64,000 nucleotides of DNA from Paraescarpia echinospica. Its lineage: Eukaryota > Annelida > Polychaeta > Sabellida > Siboglinidae. Within the stretch, counting starts at the first letter, position 1. Every line of letters begins with the position of its first letter. A program made the translations under genes and the position numbers. Of the stretch, positions 58,561 to 64,000 are shown piece by piece. The stretch is from assembly GCA_020002185.1 (NCBI GenBank), contig CM034533.1:45646562-45710561 (forward strand), read 5' to 3'. The notes beneath the pieces were generated by a model, which ran no database searches, was not told the DNA's origin, and saw only the letters and a list, made by a program, of their open reading frames with translations.

Positions 58561-59754
58561 ACTTAGAAGAAACATGAAAGAAGCTGTTGCATCGACTTCG
58601 AAATGTTAACTGCGCAGTAGATATGATCTGACAGGCTGAAAAACCACTGATTGTATCTATCGAATCGACTTGTGCAATGACGTCATACAGGTGGAGTCTA
58701 AAACGAGCGGCAGTTCTGGCACTGTGCCCAGATTACCCTAAAGTATGACCGTAAAACAGTGACGCAAAACTCACGCAGTGAAGTCCTTGTAACAAACTGT
58801 GTAATCTCTCGTTATAGCTGAAATTATAATACTAGCAGTCAAAAGTGCAACAAGGATTTGCATACTTGCGTCCTTGGTAGCAACGTAACCACAACGTCGT
58901 GTTTCGTGTATCACTGTCCGGAATCAGGTACGTAGTAAAATAGAAAAGAGTACCTTTGTGTCAGGTAAAGCAATATGTATGTGCAGCTATGCATTACACA
59001 TATAAACAACTATAAAATATCAATAATAACAATAGCAACTCCGTTTAGAAATTATTGCTCTCATCCTTGTTCCTTGTTGTACAGTTGTGAGGGTCAGGTA
59101 CAGTAACGCCGATCCACACGCTGTTTTTTCTTTCCAAAAATTTGGATTATCTAGAATTATAAGGGAATACCTACAAGCAAGACATGTACACTTGTACTGA
59201 GCTGCAGTAAAAACGATAGTATTAACATAAGTTATAATGAAGATACAGTATATAATGATGTCAACTTGTAGACAGAGAGACTGCCTTGTGCTATCCTCGC
59301 GCGCCAGGGGTCGTTGCTGCTGATTATGTCAGTGCCAGCCAGCAGTACCCCCTGGCTAATCGCTTTGCAAAACTCTGAATTTAAGCTCAGCCGATGAAAT
59401 CGCTCACTAGATCAATGGTTGGCGGCATGTCAGGTGGTCATAATATAACTAATTTCAACCAACCGTGGCTCGTGTTATATGCAATGTTTAGCAAGTAGAC
59501 GCAATTATTCGAATACTCAATACGGCTCAGCCGCTCGTGCTAAATGGGCGAACGGGTCATTATATATTGAGATTCCCAGAAGTCGTTTATCCGTCTTCAA
59601 ATTGGGGCGGGTATTTGCGCTGTTCTCACGGGTGATGCAGTCGCGACTGGCGAAGTCAGTTACTAGTTTGACTCAGCTAACTTCCGCATTTCGCGTAGGA
59701 GATCTGCCAGGGCGAGTTTTGCATGGCAAACAGTCCTGGCTTGCGAGGATGGAC

Positions 59755-60182
59755 AGAGGTCATGGAGGAGGACGCATGGAGGTGGCAGAGATTGTGGAGG
59801 AGGACGCAATGAACAGGACGTTGTGGTGAGGAGAGACATGGAGGTGACAGAGGTTGTGGAGAAGGACGCAATGGACAGGTGAGGAGAGACATGGAAGTGA
59901 CAGGGGTTGTGGATTGCACAATGGACAGCGCGTTGTGGTGAGGAGAGACATGGGTGTGACAGAGGTTGTGGAGGAGGACGCAATGAACAGTGCGTTGTGG
60001 TGAGGAGAGACATGGAGGTGACAGAGGTTGAGGAGTGCACAATGCACAGGGCGTTGTGGTGAGGAGAGACATGGAGGTGGCAGAGATTGTGGAGGAGGAC
60101 GCAATGGACTGGGCGTTGTGGTGAGGAGAGACATGGAGGTGACATAGGTTGTGGAGGAGGACGCAATGGACAGGGCATCATC
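59755..60182. repeat. ~62-bp VNTR, right-arm copy
   Basis: About seven copies of a unit with GAGGAGGACGCAATGGACAG and GAGGAGAGACATGGAGGTGA, some shortened. The left arm has about half as many. Confidence 0.9.
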
Positions 60183-61283
60183 GTAATCCTGAGATGAGGT
60201 TCCTAGCGGTCGTCTCCAAAGGGAAATAAATGGACGATAGAATATATAGCTTTACCGTAAGTTTTAAATATATCAGTGTAATTGCTATTGCTAGTTTGTG
60301 TAGCCATCAAACTGTATTTTCTAGCAGCACGGCAGTGAATTCGGTTGCAAACAGGCGTTGTCATTAAAAGAACAATCTTTCTATCCGTATAGGTTCGACC
60401 CAACCGGGTTATTAGCCACAGGCAGCGGCATGCTTACTGATGCCCTGTTTATAGCACACTGAGTAACGGGTTGTATTACTGACGTCAGACGATCCCAGAT
60501 AGCGGTCTAACAACCTGTTATGCAAGCATGACAGGGAAGTTTAACTCGTCAATCTGCTGATTGCTGTCATGTTTTTGCGATGCCAAAAGGGACATTGAAC
60601 AAAGACACACAGGGAGAGGTGGCGTTGGCGTCATTCCAGTTCGCCGGAATTCTTGTTATAGGTGGCAGCGTTCATTTTTCAAAGTTAATGCGCGATTATT
60701 AAACGAAAAGCAAACTATTCAACGAATAAAAATACAAAGAAAAACACGTGTTACAGGTTGAATGGTTAATTCCTCTAACACGCTGTACACTCTTAATGTG
60801 AGTATTGCATGGTGTTAGTTGTGTTTCGTTTAAATTGGGTTTAATCGGATTCATTTAATCGAAAGTGTCGTCTCGTTAGCAGAGGTTTGCTTTGTCAAAA
60901 GAGCAGTTCTTTATAAGCCCATATGTAAATTAAAAATTGCCATCCATTTGAACGCGACGTTCAGAATACATGGGTGCTGTGCACATGTGTCATAGTGTAA
61001 TATATACAGACGCAGTAGCTATTACAACACGCACCGCTACCTGTCCTTATTATAATGGTGCCATTTGTTAAATAATATATAGTCAAAATGTGTCCCTCGG
61101 TTATAATAGTATTATGTCACTTGTGTATTTAGTGCTCTAAGTATATTTGAAAATATATGTTGCTGTATTGAAGAAGTAAACCTATAATTTGTCAGGCATT
61201 ACTGCTGTTCTAAGGAACCCTTATAATATTACGTTTACCCAACATAATACACCTTAACAATAAGATTGTGTGAAAACCAAGAA

Positions 61284-61530
61284 TTATTGTCGTTCGGTCG
61301 TTCGTTTGTTCGTTTGTTCGGTCGATCGGTCGGTCGGTCCGTCCGTCCGTTCCTCGGTTCTTCGGATGGTCGGTCGGTCGGTCGGTCGGTCCGTCCGTCC
61401 GTCCGTCCGTCCGTCCGTCCGTCCGTCGGTCGGTCGGTCGGTCGGTCGGTCGGTCGGTCCGTCGGTCGGTCGGTCGGTCGGTCCGTCGGTCCGTCCGTCC
61501 ATCGGTCAGTCGGTCTGTCGGTCCGTCCGC
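61284..61530. repeat. (GGTC/GTCC)n array beside start codon
   Basis: About 60 units of GGTC, GTCC or TTCG type end some 60 bases before the ATG of the right-hand gene. The left arm has only a short remnant at the equivalent place (about 14935-14955). The Arg-Ser and Thr-Asp-Arg-Pro ORFs are artefacts. Confidence 0.95.
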
Positions 61531-61592
61531 CTCTATCCCACTCTGCACACACCTCTCAAATCGTTCACATGTGCACATATCTGACATTGTAG

Positions 61593-61854
61593 ATGTCCCC
61601 ATGGTACGGCCAGCAGCCTACCCAGGGCTGGTACCCGATGACGACGCGGGCAGTTCCCTCGTACATGCCGAACTACCAGATACCGGCTGGCAGAGCCGCC
61701 TCTCCCAGCCCCTCGCCTAGCCCAGACGTCAAGCGGCGAACACTGAGGCGTTGGTTCAAGCCATGTCTACACGGCTACCGGGGCGTGGCTCTCCTCATTC
61801 TCTTTCTCACTGCGCTCATGATAGGTGCCATCGTCTACGCCATCGTTCTCGCTG
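61593..61854 (+). CDS. Right gene exon 1: cytoplasmic head and TM
   Basis: 262 nt, ATG to donor CTG|GTAAGA, the same length and phase as the left copy. The protein differs from the left copy at about eight positions, all in the cytoplasmic head. CTGACATTGTAG precedes the ATG, as on the left, and may be a 3' splice site of a 5'-UTR intron. Confidence 0.82.
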
Positions 61855-62877
61855 GTAAGAATGTTACTGTAATCATAAAACATTGTTTAAAGACATTAAC
61901 AAAGAAGACGCCAATTGCAGGTGTAGCCCTGCATGCCCCGTTAGCGATTTTAAGACACAGTCTGTAACAAAGTCTTTGACTTTACTCTGTAACATAGTGT
62001 TCATTTGTACTGCATGTTCATCTTATTCACCTATTTAATGCGTATCGTAGAACTATTTTGACGCACAAATATTATTGCATTTTTTATTCAAACAATCAAA
62101 ACATATACAACGTATTTAGTTCGCGTCAACAAAGGCGCTCTGAATGTAATGAAGTACATGATTCGCTTAAAATGTTTTTTACTTTGTGCTTATCCCATTT
62201 TTCTTCCAGGAAAAGAAACAACCGAACGACCGGAGCCAGGTGGGTGTACGTCAGAACACGCTCCGTTATTTATATGAAAGAAGCCTCCTTTTTCATCGTG
62301 TTGTATCAAAATCATGTTTGCGAAAAAGCAAACCTAGCTAGCATCAATTCAGACATGCTGTTCAATTGCGTAGCTTTATGAATGTAGTTTTGTTATAACT
62401 AATCAAACAAACTTCTAACGTATTTAATTCTACATGTAGAATCAATCAAATTAAGTAATTATCAAATTTGGAATCATCACGTGGATGTGCAATATGATTC
62501 AGCTCTTGTTTCTGTGGTGTTGTTGCATTCCGCCAAGCATCAGTGACGGTGCATCTGCATCTGAAACATAATAATGACTCACTTTCACAAAAAGTTAGTA
62601 AGTTTACTAAATGGACCATATTTGTTGAAAATATATGCATGAATGAAGTGAGTTTTAAAATATTAATAACATTTCCTACTATAGATTATTAATTGTGTCA
62701 TGTTACTATTGATTATACATTATGTTGCTTTAGAGCTTTGTGGTATGTGTATGTTTCGTTAAATCTACAGAGGAGTTCAAGATCACGGTGACGTTGAACA
62801 AACTGGAGTACAAATCAACTTATGGTGATCCGAAATCAGCCGACTACAAACATTTGAAAAATGACTTCTGCACTAAA
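61593..62877 (+). CDS. SEA-domain membrane protein, 5' part
   Basis: Three exons, 61593-61854, 62210-62239 and 62771-62877, join in phase (1, 1, then 0). Together they encode a cytoplasmic head (MSPWYGQQPTQGWYP...), a basic RRTLRRWFK patch, one membrane segment identical to the left-hand gene's, a ten-residue Thr/Pro stalk, and EEFKITVTLNKLEYKSTYGD, then ADYKHLKNDFC, the start of a SEA domain. SEA domains sit next to membranes in mucin-like glycoproteins and often self-cleave at a Gly-Ser site; that site would be encoded later. Predicted topology is type II. The gene continues beyond the window; by analogy with the left gene, EGF-like modules may follow. Confidence 0.75.
62210..62239 (+). CDS. 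Right gene exon 2: 30-nt stalk microexon
   Basis: Acceptor TTCTTCCAG and donor GTGGGT enclose 30 nt reading GKETTERPEP. It corresponds to the 30-nt exon at 14074-14103, although the surrounding introns no longer align. Confidence 0.75.
62771..62877 (+). CDS. Right gene exon 3: start of SEA domain
   Basis: 107 nt after acceptor AAATCTACAG, ending at donor AAA|GTAGGT. The alternating hydrophobic strand FKITVTLNKLEY followed by the helix ADYKHLKNDFCTK is the usual beginning of a SEA fold. Confidence 0.7.
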
Positions 62878-63039
62878 GTAGGTGTATTTTTTTTAATGTA
62901 CTGCTTATTTATACCACGTTATATATTCCAGTATCCGTGTAGTGTTTGTAGAACGCACTCCTCGCTGAGACAAGAGTTCCATTTGGGGAAAGTGGAGGGA
63001 AGCAGTTGACATCGTTGATAAAACATTTTGTAATGATGT
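62878..63039 (+). other. Intron start, right gene
   Basis: Follows the SEA exon. No further exon was found before the window end. Confidence 0.4.
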
Positions 63040-63680
63040 AACCAACACTACCCCCTCAACCGCAACAATTTCCAACACTCCGTGAACATCTCCAACTTTA
63101 CCCCGTTTGTTAGACCGGGAATATCTCCAACACTACTTCTCCCCTCGGCCGGTAAAATTTCTAACACTGTCCCTTCGACAGGCATAATCTCCAGCACTGC
63201 TCCCCCCATCTAACAAGAGTATCTCCAACACTGCCCCATCAACCGGTATAATCTCCAGCACTGCCCCCATCTAACAGGAATATCTTCAGCACTGTCCCTT
63301 CGACCGGTATATTCTCCAGCACTGTCCCCATCTAACAGGAATATCTTCAGCACTGTCCCTTCGACCGGTATATTCTCCAGCACTGTCCCCATCTAACAGG
63401 AATATCTCCAGCACTGTCCCTTCGACCGGTATAATCTCCAGCACTGTCCCCATCTAACAGGAATATCTCCAGCACTGTCCCTTCAACCGGTATAATCTCC
63501 AGCACTGTCCCCATCTAACAGGAATATCTCCAGCACTGTCCTTTCGACCGGTATAATCTCCAGCACTGTCCCCATCTAACAGGAACATCTCCAGCACTGT
63601 CCTTCCGACCGGTATAATCTCCAGCACTGTCCCCATGTAAAAGGAATATCTCCAACACTGCCCCTTCGACCTGTATTTCA
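63040..63680. repeat. 61-bp dimeric minisatellite in intron
   Basis: A 61-bp unit made of two related half-units (TCTCCAGCACTGTCCCTTCG, then ACCGGTATAA; and TCTCCAGCACTGTCCCCATC, then TAACAGGAATA) repeats about seven times from 63210, with more diverged copies before it. It lies in the intron after the SEA exon. The minus-strand ORFs are artefacts. Confidence 0.92.
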
Positions 63681-64000
63681 GAAACAAAAACTCGACTACA
63701 GTCGAACCTCGCTTTACGATCACATCGGTAATGTAGCCACCCCGCAATTAAGGTCACACTGGGACAGTCACAAATGATTTTCGTGACAGTAAAGCATACA
63801 AATGTGTTTCCAAATATGGTCACCTCACTATTCAGGTAACTTTTGTCCAGTCCCAAGGGTGGCACGGTAGTACACTTCGAGGGCAAAGGTCAGGTCATAG
63901 GTCAAATGGGCTGATAAAGTTGTTCACTGCGCTTACACAGCTATAGTGGGCCAACAAGTGGCTCGAGTGCATGCAGTAGTTAAGCAGTCAGACGACAATA
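63681..64000. other. Probable repeat fragment, no gene
   Basis: Contains AGTCGAACCTCGCTTTACGA, a kind of text that recurs in dispersed repeats of many invertebrate genomes (recollection, not checked). No exon recognised. Confidence 0.35.

Larger units (their letters stand above)
57210..61895 (-). repeat. Right arm of large inverted duplication
   Basis: Reverse-complement counterpart of 14550-18812. It begins at the 40-bp array and ends about 40 bases into the intron after exon 1 of the right-hand gene. It is about 400 bases longer than the left arm, mainly through the (GGTC)n tract (61284-61530) and extra VNTR copies (59755-60182). Confidence 0.9.

Noticed and set aside
61210..61602. Arg/Asp/Thr/Pro and Ser/Val/Gly repeat proteins
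   Set aside because: All frames read the (GGTC)n array.

Overview
The window is eukaryotic. Genes are split by GT-AG introns, coding density is very low, and there are many non-LTR retrotransposons, MITE-like elements, long (TG)n, (ACTC)n and (GGTC)n microsatellites and minisatellites. EGF, SEA and peritrophin-type chitin-binding domains together with CR1/Rex1-like, L1-ORF1-like and Ty3/Gypsy elements suggest a marine invertebrate, probably a lophotrochozoan such as a mollusc. That placement is inference; nothing in the window fixes the species.

Layout. 1-1280: short tandem repeats and a possible LTR/promoter fragment. 1280-4604: a decayed Rex1-like non-LTR element abutting an antisense RT fragment (4605-4916). 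4917-9253: no gene seen. 9254-14846 (minus): a seven-exon gene whose exons join in phase into a 327-aa type II membrane protein with four EGF-like modules and a C-terminal chitin-binding module; one intron holds a 35-bp minisatellite. 14550-18812: left arm of a large inverted duplication, ending at a 1000-N gap (18813-19812). 20506-23650: three MITE-like elements. 25287-26530 (minus): a two-exon, 187-aa B-box/coiled-coil gene. 26880-30690: a CR1 fragment fused in frame to a Ty3/Gypsy RT-RNase H, followed by a broken integrase. 30690-34511: a second CR1-like element with an SGNH-esterase ORF1. 34512-40470: no recognised gene, several palindromes and a MITE. 40690-45770: a third LINE with an intact ORF1 and a broken ORF2. 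47226-47960: a LINE 3' end. 48300-57200: microsatellites, a diverged satellite, one candidate 5' exon (52554-52640) and otherwise unassigned DNA. 57210-61895: right arm of the inverted duplication. 61593 to the window end: a paralogue of the left-hand gene on the plus strand, with TM exon, 30-nt microexon and the start of a SEA domain.

The main structural theme is the inverted duplication. It carries the first coding exon and about 4 kb of upstream DNA of a membrane-protein gene, and produces two divergently transcribed paralogues about 47 kb apart. The two copies appear to differ in their ectodomains: the left has EGF and chitin-binding modules with no SEA seen, while the right has a SEA domain starting directly after the stalk. 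The second notable object is the in-frame CR1-Gypsy chimeric ORF of 704 codons.
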